Shown piece after piece: positions 47,672 through 55,946 of a DNA stretch of 64,000 nt. The DNA is taken from the NCBI RefSeq assembly GCF_019972815.1, contig NZ_BPPA01000006.1, positions 62,001 to 126,000 on the forward strand. The letters run 5' to 3'. Source of the stretch: Lactobacillus huangpiensis (GTDB taxonomy: Bacteria; Bacillota; Bacilli; Lactobacillales; Lactobacillaceae). The position numbers and the translations under genes were made by a program. Position 1 is the first letter of the stretch, and every line of letters begins with the position of its first letter. The notes beneath the pieces are model-generated. The model was not told the origin of the DNA, did no database searches, and worked only from the letters and a program-made list of their open reading frames with translations.

Positions 47672-50600
47672 TTAATCATCTGCTGCCATCAACTCTGCCT
47701 GCTCAACGACAGTGTCAACTGCTGCTGGAGCGATATCCGGTGGGTAACCGTATTTTCTTAATAAGTGTTTGACCGCAACTCTCATTTTTGCTTGGATATT
47801 TCTACGTTTTTCCCAATCAACACCAGCCTCTTTTTTAACTAGTTTAACAAGTTCTTGAGCAATTAAATGTAATTTTTCTTCTCCTAAAACTTCAACTGCC
47901 TTCTTATGATCAGCCAAAGCATCATAAAATGCAATTTCTTCTTGACTAAGTCCAAGATCTTTTCCTCTTTCTTGTTCAGCATTAATTTTCTTGGCCATTT
48001 CAATAAGCTTTCGGATTACCAGTTCACTAGTAATACCCCGCTTATTGTATTCATCAATGGCTTTTTGAAGCATTTCCTGAAATCTTGCTGACATTACCTT
48101 ATTAGTTTTCATCATCGCTTTTACTTTACCTTTAAGTAACTTTTCTAATAAAGTGATCGCAATATCTTTTTCAGGCATACTTTCGACTTTTTGTAAAAAT
48201 TCATCAGAAATAAGATCAACACTTTGTCTTTTAATACCCAATTCATTGTAAATATCGATATCTGGTTCAGAAATAATCGATTGATCAAGCAACTGTTGCA
48301 TTTGATATTTAATATCCTTATGGTTATTATAGTTTGTTGAATTATCAGGTGCTTTTAATTTCATAATGAAAACTTTAACAGTTTTAAAAAAAGCAATTTC
48401 TTTACCATAAGCTTGTGCTTGAGGCTGCGTTGCAGTTAATGCATAGGCTTTTTCTAACTCGGTAACCACGTCTAAGAACTTTTTCTGACGTTGTTCATTC
48501 TCATGCAAAATCTCATTTGCAACTTTTTGCGTAACTTTCAGTCTAACTGCACCATCAGGAGAATTAAAGTCTGAATAGTCAATTCCATAAAGATAATCAT
48601 TGGTAATAATGTCATATTTTTCTTTCAGTACGGCAAGCGCTTTATCCATATTAATAGCAACTTGACCTTGATCATCTGTAGAATAAACTTTTAAAGCATC
48701 CTTTAGATTTTCTGCAATACCAATATAATCAACTATTAAGCCACTATCTTTATCTTTGAATACGCGATTAACCCGTGCGATTGCTTGAATTAAATTATGA
48801 CCTTTCATCGGCTTATCAATGTACATAGTATTCAATGAAGGTACATCAAAACCAGTCAGCCACATGTCAACGACTATCACTATTTGTAATTCATCGTTAT
48901 CGTCTTTCATTCGTTGCTGCAAAATTCGTCTTTCGGATTTATTTGTTTGAAACTTAGACATCTCTGGACCATCCGCAGCAGAAGACGTCATTACAACTTT
49001 AATTTTGCCTTTTTTTAAGTCCTTACTCTCCCAATCTGGACGCAATTTTATTATTTCGTCATACAATCTAACCGCGTTACGACGTGACATCTCAACAATC
49101 ATTGATTTGCCAAACGTTTCTTTTTGACGAGTTTCAAAATGATTCACAAAATGTTTTGCAATACTTTTTAAACGTGGTTGTGCTCCTGCCAAAGCTTCTA
49201 AACGCGAAAATTCACGATTTCGTCTGGCATTATCTTCATTAGTAGGGTCATCATCTAGGTCAACTTGTTGTATAAGCCTTTGATATTTTTCATTCGCATC
49301 ACTTTTTAACTTAAGGGGAAATACATGACTTTCATAATAAATTTTTACAGTTGCATGATCATTAACAGCTTGCGTAATGTCATAAACATCGATGTAGTTC
49401 CCAAAAACAGCCACTGTTGACTTATCTGCTGTAGACAAAGGGGTGCCAGTAAAGCCTATAAATGACGCATTAGGCAGCGCATCTCTTAAATACTCAGCAA
49501 AGCCATATCTCAAGCCACTACTAGTAAACTTGGGCTTTAAACCATATTGACTCCTATGGGCCTCATCAGCAATAACAATAATGTCGTTTCTTTTCGACAG
49601 AACAGGCATCCTAGTTTCACCACTATTAAAATCAGGCGAAAATTTTTGAATAGTAGAGAAAACTATCCCACCCGCTTGTTTTTTCAGCGTTGAACGTAAT
49701 TCATCGCCAGATTCAACATGCTCAGGATTTTGACGCAAATATTCATGTGCTGCAGCAAAGGTATCATATAGTTGATCATCAAGATCATTACGATCATTAA
49801 TTACCACAAACGTAGGATTGTTTAATTTACGAGCAGCTATACTAGTAAAAAAGACCATTGATAAGCTCTTACCTGAACCAGTTGTATGCCAAACGACCCC
49901 AATTCTCTTATCATCGGGGCTTTTAATTGCCTTGTTAGCAGCTTTAATTGCTTTATTTACCATGTAGTATTGGTGATAGGCTGCAAGAAGTTTGATTGTT
50001 TTGTCGCCGTCTGTTTCAAAAATTATGAAGTTTTCAATGATATTAAGTAAATCTTTTGGCCTGAGCATGAACTTTATCATTGTTACTAATTCCAGTTCAT
50101 CTTCAGATTCACTATTCTTAGGAGCTCTCCATCTCATAAAACGATCAAATCCGGCAGTTAATGAACCAGCTCTTGCATTAATACCATCAGAGGTAATCAG
50201 GATTTCGTTATATTTCATATAGTCAGAAATATCAGATTTATAGGTTTGTAATTGCTGGTAACCACTTTCTATACCAACATGTATATTGCCAGCGTCCTTA
50301 AACTCAAAAGTAACTACAGGAATACCATTGATAAACAGTGTTGCATCAGGTCTACGTTCTCTCTTACCTGCAAAAGTAAATTGATTGGTAGCTATAAATT
50401 CATTAGCATCAAATTTTTCAAAATCTATCGGATATAGTGTATCTGTATGATTCTCTCCGTTTAAAGTAGTTCTCACTTTGATACCTTCAATCAATAACTT
50501 ATGAAAGTAATGGTTGTTTATCATCATATCTGGATTATCAGCTAATCGAATTATTTGTCTAAATGCGTCTTTATAAATTTCTTCGTCATAACCAGGATTA

Positions 50601-50788
50601 AGTCTCCTAAGAGCTTTATTTAAGTTATCAAATAAAATTGCTGAAGTATGATCATTGTTACGTGCAGCATCAATAATTGGATTAGGACCACTTGAAATAG
50701 GACTTTTAAACACCTTATACCCCACAGTCTGTAGGGTATTTAAGGCTAAATTTTCAACATCTGATTCTAAAAGATATCCTTTTGACAT
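47672..50788 (-). CDS. hsdR: type I restriction enzyme, restriction subunit HsdR
   Basis: An ATP-dependent DNA translocase/nuclease of 1038 residues. The N-terminal endonuclease domain carries Asp148 and ExK at 162-164 (TFEFKD). The helicase core follows: Walker A GSGKS at 304-308, DEAH in VIADEAHRSQYG near 415, FTGTPL near 455, and VVDMWLTGFDVPSL and QAIARVNRVF near 650-690. A C-terminal helical region (about 830-1038) binds the methylase core. No interruption is seen. It follows hsdM and hsdS in the same direction. The inverted hsdS cassette lies between. Confidence 0.96.
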   Translation of the reverse strand: MSKGYLLESDVENLALNTLQTVGYKVFKSPISSGPNPIIDAARNNDHTSAILFDNLNKALRRLNPGYDEEIYKDAFRQIIRLADNPDMMINNHYFHKLLIEGIKVRTTLNGENHTDTLYPIDFEKFDANEFIATNQFTFAGKRERRPDATLFINGIPVVTFEFKDAGNIHVGIESGYQQLQTYKSDISDYMKYNEILITSDGINARAGSLTAGFDRFMRWRAPKNSESEDELELVTMIKFMLRPKDLLNIIENFIIFETDGDKTIKLLAAYHQYYMVNKAIKAANKAIKSPDDKRIGVVWHTTGSGKSLSMVFFTSIAARKLNNPTFVVINDRNDLDDQLYDTFAAAHEYLRQNPEHVESGDELRSTLKKQAGGIVFSTIQKFSPDFNSGETRMPVLSKRNDIIVIADEAHRSQYGLKPKFTSSGLRYGFAEYLRDALPNASFIGFTGTPLSTADKSTVAVFGNYIDVYDITQAVNDHATVKIYYESHVFPLKLKSDANEKYQRLIQQVDLDDDPTNEDNARRNREFSRLEALAGAQPRLKSIAKHFVNHFETRQKETFGKSMIVEMSRRNAVRLYDEIIKLRPDWESKDLKKGKIKVVMTSSAADGPEMSKFQTNKSERRILQQRMKDDNDELQIVIVVDMWLTGFDVPSLNTMYIDKPMKGHNLIQAIARVNRVFKDKDSGLIVDYIGIAENLKDALKVYSTDDQGQVAINMDKALAVLKEKYDIITNDYLYGIDYSDFNSPDGAVRLKVTQKVANEILHENEQRQKKFLDVVTELEKAYALTATQPQAQAYGKEIAFFKTVKVFIMKLKAPDNSTNYNNHKDIKYQMQQLLDQSIISEPDIDIYNELGIKRQSVDLISDEFLQKVESMPEKDIAITLLEKLLKGKVKAMMKTNKVMSARFQEMLQKAIDEYNKRGITSELVIRKLIEMAKKINAEQERGKDLGLSQEEIAFYDALADHKKAVEVLGEEKLHLIAQELVKLVKKEAGVDWEKRRNIQAKMRVAVKHLLRKYGYPPDIAPAAVDTVVEQAELMAADD

Positions 50789-50824
50789 ATTAATTTCACT
50801 CCTTTCTATACAGATATTGGTTAA

Positions 50825-51433
50825 CTAAATGATAATTTAGATGATTTACTGACCTTAATTTTTGAGAAATTTGCAATTAATGAGAAATTCGAAAAAAGTA
50901 ATTTAGTTGGTATTGCTAATTTTAAAAATGGTCTCCCAATGCAAAAATTTCAATGTGAAAAATTTGAAAATGGAATACCAGTACTTAAAATTAGAGAATT
51001 AAGCCAGGGATACACTGACAGCTCATCAGATAGATGCTCTATGAAAATTAACAAAGATTATATTGTGAAAACAGGTGATATTGTTTTTTCTTGGTCTGGT
51101 ACCCTTATGGTAAAAATCTGGTCAGGAACTACTTCTGGGTTAAATCAACACCTTTTTAAAATAACATCAAAGAAATTTCCATCTTGGTTTATTTATGAGT
51201 GGACAAAGCATTATTTAAAAAAATTTAAATTAATTGCTGCTGGAAAAGCAACAACCATGGGACATATAAAAAGAAGTGACATTATGGACTCAATTGTTTT
51301 TATACCAAATTACAAATTTTTAAGTCAATTAACTAAGATAATGAAACCTATTTACGATGAACGAATTAAAATAATTAAACAGAATCAACATTTAAATTGT
51401 CTAAAGAAGGAATTTTTAACTAAATATTTCTAA
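50825..51433 (+). CDS. inverted, start-less second half of hsdS (silent specificity cassette)
   Basis: An open frame of about 202 codons with no start codon at its beginning (stop TAA at 50822). It opens NDNLDDLLTLIFEKFAINEKF, the central conserved helix of HsdS, continues into a target recognition domain (GIANFKNGLPMQKF...VKTGDIVFSWSGTL...AAGKATTMGHIKRSDI) and ends in a conserved helix with KKEFLTKYF. The first internal ATG (50939) would start inside the recognition domain. It is opposite in direction to hsdM, hsdS and hsdR. After inversion at the 15-bp repeats it continues hsdS in frame. Confidence 0.88.
   Translation, partial: LNDNLDDLLTLIFEKFAINEKFEKSNLVGIANFKNGLPMQKFQCEKFENGIPVLKIRELSQGYTDSSSDRCSMKINKDYIVKTGDIVFSWSGTLMVKIWSGTTSGLNQHLFKITSKKFPSWFIYEWTKHYLKKFKLIAAGKATTMGHIKRSDIMDSIVFIPNYKFLSQLTKIMKPIYDERIKIIKQNQHLNCLKKEFLTKYF
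50826..50840 (+). repeat. left 15-bp inverted repeat of the hsdS inversion cassette
   Basis: TAAATGATAATTTAG, identical to the reverse complement of 51438-51452. On both strands it encodes INDNL in the hsdS frame, at the conserved hinge between the two recognition domains. Confidence 0.85.
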
Positions 51434-51963
51434 GCAGCTAAATTATCATTTATCTGATCATTTTCCTCAATTTTTTTAAAAATCGGATTCAGTTTCTGAA
51501 CTATTTTCTTTTGTTCTTTTAATTCCGGTATGTCGACCGTAAAATTAGACATTCCTTTCCCAGAAATTTCTTTAAAAGTAGACCCAGATGCTATTTGCTC
51601 TAATTTATCCTTACTTTTTAACATTAAATAATAAAGATATTCAGGTATTACTTTTGAAGTATTTGGTACAATGCTTTTAAAGCCTTGACTCGTAGCTAAA
51701 TCTGTACCTGCCATTGCAACGTAACCAATAGGAGCTCTGGAGCTTACTAATATGCTATCAACAGGCAATAATTTAGCGCTAGAATTTTTTAATCCTTCTT
51801 CAGAAATATCTTTTGCACCATGCCCAATATATTTTTTGTGATAGTCACTCAGGTCTTTAGGCGTTATCCAAGCTATTCCATTTTTTGAATAATATTCAGC
51901 ATGCTTAGTGGATGGAGTTCCCCCACCGACAACTTTACCTATTTCTGATATTTTATATTTCAT
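51430..51963 (-). CDS. hsdS: type I restriction specificity subunit HsdS, first half (currently expressed form)
   Basis: A protein of 177 residues with a single target recognition domain: VGGGTPSTKHAEYYSKNGI, ITPKDLSDYHKKYIG, LVSSRAPIGYVAMAG, FKEISGKGMSNFTVDIP. The conserved helix QKKIVQKLNPIFKKIEENDQINDNL follows, then a stop two codons on. Normal HsdS has two such domains in about 370-420 residues, so this is half. Half subunits can dimerise, so it may still work on a palindromic site. A TTG at 51969 is upstream, but GGAG is spaced for the ATG at 51963. It overlaps hsdM by 11 bases. Confidence 0.9.
   Translation of the reverse strand: MKYKISEIGKVVGGGTPSTKHAEYYSKNGIAWITPKDLSDYHKKYIGHGAKDISEEGLKNSSAKLLPVDSILVSSRAPIGYVAMAGTDLATSQGFKSIVPNTSKVIPEYLYYLMLKSKDKLEQIASGSTFKEISGKGMSNFTVDIPELKEQKKIVQKLNPIFKKIEENDQINDNLAA
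51438..51452 (-). repeat. right 15-bp inverted repeat of the hsdS inversion cassette
   Basis: CTAAATTATCATTTA on the plus strand, an exact inverted copy of 50826-50840, located in the last codons of the expressed hsdS half. Confidence 0.85.
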
Positions 51964-53485
51964 ATCCAAGCTCCTTTAAAACATCTTTTATTTGAGCTTG
52001 AAGTTTATCGCTTTCAGCAAATTCCTTTTTTAGTTCACCAGTAAGGCGTGCCATTTTAACTTCATAAGGTTCACCATCATCTTCTTGTTTGGCTAAACCT
52101 ACATAACGCCCCGGGGTCAAAACATAATCGTTTTTTGCAATCTCATCTAAAGAAGCTATTTTGCAAAAGCCTGCAACATTTTCATACTTCTGCTTGTTAG
52201 TCCCACGATAGGCATGATAAGTGTCAGCTACCTTAGCAATATCCTCTTTAGAAAATTCTCGATGAGTTCGATCCACCATTTCTCCAAGATTACGTGCATC
52301 AATAAATAAGGTTTCACCTTTACGAACCCGCTCTCCTTGAGAAGCTTTATCCATGTCAATAAACCATAATGAAACTGGAATTCCTGTTGAATAGAACATC
52401 TTATCAGGCAAAGCTACAATAGCATCAATTTTATCGTCTTCTAAAATTGCTTTACGAATAGCATATTCGTCCTTTGTAGAAGTCGATAATGCGCCGTTTG
52501 CCAAAACAAAACCAGCCTTGCCATTAGGCGCTAATTTACTAATTATGTGCTCTATCCATGCATAATTAGCATTACCGGTTGGAGGTACTCCATATTTCCA
52601 ACGTGAATCTTCTCTTAGCTTTTCTCCATTCCAGTTTTTAACATTGAATGGTGGATTAGCCAGAATAAAATCAAATCTTTCACCTTTATGTAGATCGTTG
52701 AGAAAAGTATCACCCTGATGAGGTCCAAGATTATTATCAATACCACGAATAGCTAAATTCATCTTAGCTAATTTCCAAGTGGTCGGGTTTGATTCTTCTC
52801 CATATACTGAAAGATCATTAATCTTTCCTTGATGTTCCTGCACAAATTTATCAGATTGAACAAACATACCACCAGAACCGCAACAAGGATCATAAATTCT
52901 GCCTTTATAAGGTTCAATCATTTCTACTAGTATTCGTACAATAGACCGAGGAGTATAAAACTCCCCTCCCTTTTTCCCTTCCTGCGAAGCAAACTCATTT
53001 AAAAAATACTCATAGACACGTCCCAGCACATCAGATTGCTTAGCTTTTTCGTTTCCTAAACTGATATCGGAAATTAAATCAACGACTTCGCCCAACCGGG
53101 TTTTATCTAAGTCAGGCGAGGCGTAATTCTTACTCAATACACCGCGCAAAGAATCATTATTTTTTTCTAAAGCATCCATGGCATTATCAATAATTTCACC
53201 TATTTTAGGTGATTTAGCAGAATCTTTAATCAATTCCCAACGTGCTTTTTTCGGTACCCAAAAAATATTTTCAGAAAGATACATATCAGGATCTTCTGCA
53301 TCTTCTGGAAATTCTGTTTTTAATAACTCGCTTCGTCTAGCTTCGAAAGCATCGGAAACATATTTTAAAAAAATCAATCCTAAAACCACATTACGATATT
53401 CAGAAGCATCCATGCTTCCTCTTAAAGCGTTTGCAGTTTCCCACAGTTTGTTTTCTATATTTAATTCTTTTGTATTTGCTGTCAT
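51953..53485 (-). CDS. hsdM: type I restriction-modification methyltransferase HsdM
   Basis: An N6-adenine methylase of 510 residues. The N-terminal helical domain (about 5-150) precedes the SAM-binding motif DPCCGSGGMF (near 200) and catalytic NPPF (near 275). FYTPRSIVRILVEMI and KAGFVLANGALS are also typical. Together with HsdS it methylates the recognition site. The ATG at 53485 has AAAGGAA upstream; the frame opens at 53509. It is the first gene of the operon hsdM-hsdS-[inverted cassette]-hsdR. Confidence 0.96.
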   Translation of the reverse strand: MTANTKELNIENKLWETANALRGSMDASEYRNVVLGLIFLKYVSDAFEARRSELLKTEFPEDAEDPDMYLSENIFWVPKKARWELIKDSAKSPKIGEIIDNAMDALEKNNDSLRGVLSKNYASPDLDKTRLGEVVDLISDISLGNEKAKQSDVLGRVYEYFLNEFASQEGKKGGEFYTPRSIVRILVEMIEPYKGRIYDPCCGSGGMFVQSDKFVQEHQGKINDLSVYGEESNPTTWKLAKMNLAIRGIDNNLGPHQGDTFLNDLHKGERFDFILANPPFNVKNWNGEKLREDSRWKYGVPPTGNANYAWIEHIISKLAPNGKAGFVLANGALSTSTKDEYAIRKAILEDDKIDAIVALPDKMFYSTGIPVSLWFIDMDKASQGERVRKGETLFIDARNLGEMVDRTHREFSKEDIAKVADTYHAYRGTNKQKYENVAGFCKIASLDEIAKNDYVLTPGRYVGLAKQEDDGEPYEVKMARLTGELKKEFAESDKLQAQIKDVLKELGYEI

Positions 53486-53760
53486 ATAATAATTTCCTTT
53501 TGTCTTCAACTTTAATCCTTATGTTAAAAACCTTAATTAAATTATACACTTTGAATATATATGTGTGTGCTGATTTTCTTAATTTTATAAATTAGCAGTT
53601 ATGAAATAACAGTTTTCTTGATTTAATTTATGTGTTTATAATTTGTATCCGCTTAATAATTTATGGTATCAAGCTTTTTAAAACTAATCATTTTAGTTTT
53701 AAAATATTCAAATTTGCTTTTCTAAATACAATTAAATACTATTTAGTATTTATTAAGTCA
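53486..53760. other. intergenic region upstream of hsdM
   Basis: An AT-rich stretch, the likely site of the hsdM promoter (TATACACTT-like boxes near 53545). I see no gene in it. Confidence 0.5.
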
Positions 53761-53761
53761 T

Positions 53762-53795
53762 AAAAAAAGAACAGATGATTAATATCACTGCTCTA
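53762..53795 (-). terminator. terminator of the broken membrane-protein gene
   Basis: The stem AGAGCAGTGAT / ATCATCTGTTCT (one bulge) followed by T7 on the minus strand. Confidence 0.65.
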
Positions 53796-53820
53796 AATAT
53801 AGTTTTTATTTACTTAAAAA

Positions 53821-54351
53821 TTATATTTTCCTATTTTCCCAAACTAAAGCCAAAGAAAAGATAATTTCAATTCCCATCATTGTTAAAGCCAAAATTGCTG
53901 GCTCAAAGTTTAGTCCAATGATTAAAGCCAAAAAGGGTATTAAAATCGACAAGACCAAATAAACCCTTGACTTATAGAGCCAACTATATGGTAGCAAATG
54001 TGCGCCAAAGATAATTGCTAATATCATAAGCATTTTTTCTGCTATAGTTGGATAAATCCACATTGCAATTAGCAAATACAATGCTTGATTAACAGAAAAC
54101 AGTATTCCTAATTCAGTTAATGGATTCCCTTGTATTGAAAATCAACCTTAATTAGCTTAGAGACAAAATAAGATAATGGCAATAAAACCGCAGCACAAAC
54201 AAAAGTAAAAAGATTTTTCGTTAATATTGGCATAGACGAAAAGTGAATAATTGAAATAGCTAGCCAAATAATAATTGAAGCCAGTATTATATGCACTCCT
54301 CTTTTTTTGTTTAAGTGCACAATCTAATCTTAATTCATTAATTTCTTTCAT
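53821..54351 (-). pseudogene. membrane-protein gene (DUF7010-like) with two frameshifts
   Basis: Three overlapping frames join into one membrane protein of about 175 residues. MKEINELRLDCALKQKK ends at an A7 run (about 54303-54309), shifts to the frame GVHIILASIIIWLAISIIHF, and shifts again at AAGGGAATCC (about 54122-54131) to NPLTELGILFSVNQALYLL and on to the end EIIFSLALVWENRKI. Five or six hydrophobic helices result. The ribosome binding site AAAAGG fits the ATG at 54351. The family resemblance is only from memory. Both breaks are at short homopolymers, so sequencing error is an alternative. Confidence 0.7.
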
Positions 54352-54561
54352 CATCTTCATCCTTTTAAGTAAAAAACTTTTCTTTTAAATTATACTTTAG
54401 TATATTCATGCACTTAAACTCTCTTTTTATTATAAAAGCTAAATTTTAGCCAGAAAGACAGATTTTGTAACCTTTAATGACACTTATTCCACCATTTGCA
54501 GTAATCTAGGATAAAAGTTGAATTCATCTACTATACTTATTAACAGAAAGGAGCGCCAGGA

Positions 54562-54996
54562 ATGAAAATTAATTGTCACATCAATCCTAATATTAGTGAA
54601 GAACACGGTGAATTATGGATCAAAAAAATGACACCAGCAATTAATGAACTTTTGCAAAAATTAACAAAGTCCGAAAATTCTTTATGGTGCCATTATCAAT
54701 CTCAAATTTATCCGATTAATTTTGAAGATATTTATTCACTTGAAGTTGCTAATAGAGATATTAATGTTTATACAGAAAAGCAGCAACTTACATATAATGA
54801 TCGTTTATCTAATTTGAAAGCAGATCTACCGAACTATTTTATTGAAGCTTCACGCAGCGCTATATTTAATTATCAGCATATCGACCACCTTGAATTACTT
54901 AATAATGGGTTAATCGATGTTGTTCTGACTAATAAGCATCGCGTACAAATATCAAGAAGAAATATTAAGAACCTGAAAGAGAGGTTAGGAATATGA
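54562..54996 (+). CDS. LytTR DNA-binding domain regulator
   Basis: A protein of 144 residues with a C-terminal LytTR domain (about 45-144, with YQSQIYPINFEDIYSLEVANRDINVYTEKQQ and FIEASRSAIFNYQHIDHLELLNNG) and no receiver domain. LytTR proteins bind tandem direct repeats through a beta-sheet domain. Such stand-alone regulators pair with DUF3021 membrane proteins and usually control their own operon. It overlaps the DUF3021 gene by 4 bases (ATGA). Ribosome binding site AAAGGAG. Confidence 0.88.
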   Translation: MKINCHINPNISEEHGELWIKKMTPAINELLQKLTKSENSLWCHYQSQIYPINFEDIYSLEVANRDINVYTEKQQLTYNDRLSNLKADLPNYFIEASRSAIFNYQHIDHLELLNNGLIDVVLTNKHRVQISRRNIKNLKERLGI

Positions 54997-55451
54997 AAAA
55001 CACAAAGAGATTTATCATTTATTTGTTTAATTTTGCGGTTAGGGGAATCTTCATTGGTTTGATGATTTCTATCTTTTGCAGTTATGCATCACATAGCCCA
55101 GTCTATGTCCCATCTAGTCCATCTTTTACGACAAAATTTAGTAATTTGCTCAATGCTTTTAGCGTCTCAATTATTCTTTGGGCGGTTACTGGAATATTTT
55201 TCGGTTTTGGCAGTTTTATCTTCACTATTAACCAATGGTCATTATTAAAGAAGACGGTTATAAATTTCTTTACCTACTATTTTGGGTTTGTTTTTTTGGC
55301 CCTTTTAGCTGGTTGGGTTTCGTTAAATTTGATTAACTTTACAAAATTTACTGTGATTTTTTTCATCATCTACTTAATTTGCTGGTATTATAATTACCAT
55401 AAAATTGCAAAGGAGATTGCAAGTATTAATTATAAAATCAAAAAAAAGTAA
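54993..55451 (+). CDS. DUF3021 family membrane protein
   Basis: A protein of 152 residues with four hydrophobic segments (about 8-28, 50-72, 90-112, 118-138) and a basic C-terminal tail, matching the DUF3021 family. It is translationally coupled to the LytTR regulator, the usual partner, and may act as its membrane inhibitor. Function is inferred from the pairing only. Confidence 0.85.
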   Translation: MKNTKRFIIYLFNFAVRGIFIGLMISIFCSYASHSPVYVPSSPSFTTKFSNLLNAFSVSIILWAVTGIFFGFGSFIFTINQWSLLKKTVINFFTYYFGFVFLALLAGWVSLNLINFTKFTVIFFIIYLICWYYNYHKIAKEIASINYKIKKK

Positions 55452-55465
55452 TCTAATTACCATGG

Positions 55466-55505
55466 CAAAAAAGTTGAGCATTCATGTCAAAGTGCTCAAC
55501 TTTTT
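55466..55505. terminator. bidirectional terminator after the LytTR/DUF3021 pair
   Basis: The stem AAAAAAGTTGAGCA / TGCTCAACTTTTTT with a 12-base loop. Confidence 0.88.
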
Positions 55506-55580
55506 TACTTGCGTTTCTTAAAAAAATCTAGGAAATTGTCATCATCCAGTGTCAATTTTGCAATTTTTAGCAAACTAAAC

Positions 55581-55946
55581 TTAATATAAATCAATTCCTT
55601 TTTGGTGCAAATTATCCAAACAACTTTGTAAATATGCATCGTCGTGCTCAGGGTATATCGGATCGGTCCAGGGAATAGCCGGTAAACTTTCGTACTCAGG
55701 ACAATATTGTCCTCTATAATAAGGATCAAACCATTTAACATCTGGATGATACTGGCGCCGTTGCATTTCAGCTAATACTAACAAATGAAATTGATACAAT
55801 TTATATGGTGAATATTGAAAAACATAGTTAACAGTAGAATGTGGTTTGCCCCAGCCACGTCCGCGCAAAGCTGCAATTTCTCGATGTTGCCCTAATAACT
55901 GTTGCCTAGGCAATCGCCAAATTAAGTCTTGATGCCATAACCTCAT
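55581..55946 (-). CDS. pyrimidine dimer DNA glycosylase-like protein (TIGR02328/Pyr_excise family)
   Basis: A protein of 121 residues with the start MRLWHQDLIWRLPRQQLLGQHREIAAL and WGKPHSTVNYVFQYSP of the family that includes T4 endonuclease V-like UV repair enzymes. The family mark is the N-terminal region with RLW and LPRQQLLGQHRE. The later AEMQRRQYHPDVKWFDPYYRGQYC block matches bacterial members. It is translationally coupled (ATGA) to the YbgA-domain gene upstream. DNA glycosylase activity in this short bacterial form is an inference. Confidence 0.82.
   Translation of the reverse strand: MRLWHQDLIWRLPRQQLLGQHREIAALRGRGWGKPHSTVNYVFQYSPYKLYQFHLLVLAEMQRRQYHPDVKWFDPYYRGQYCPEYESLPAIPWTDPIYPEHDDAYLQSCLDNLHQKGIDLY

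Noticed and set aside
50939-51433. A free-standing plus-strand HsdS gene starting at ATG 50939
   Set aside because: This ATG lies inside the recognition domain. The frame is open back to 50825 and carries the conserved HsdS helix, and no ribosome binding site stands before 50939. It is a cassette half, not an independent gene.
50826-51452. An ordinary transposon insertion into hsdS
   Set aside because: The inserted stretch encodes only HsdS sequence, carries no transposase, and rejoins hsdS in frame when inverted, so an inversion explains it better.
54157-54360. A separate 67-residue gene
   Set aside because: Its first 17 residues are the true N-terminus of the frameshifted membrane protein. 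The rest is out-of-frame sequence.
55505-55741. A 78-residue minus-strand frame
   Set aside because: It overlaps the glycosylase-like gene (55581-55946) in another frame, runs into the terminator and lacks a recognisable family. It is a shadow.
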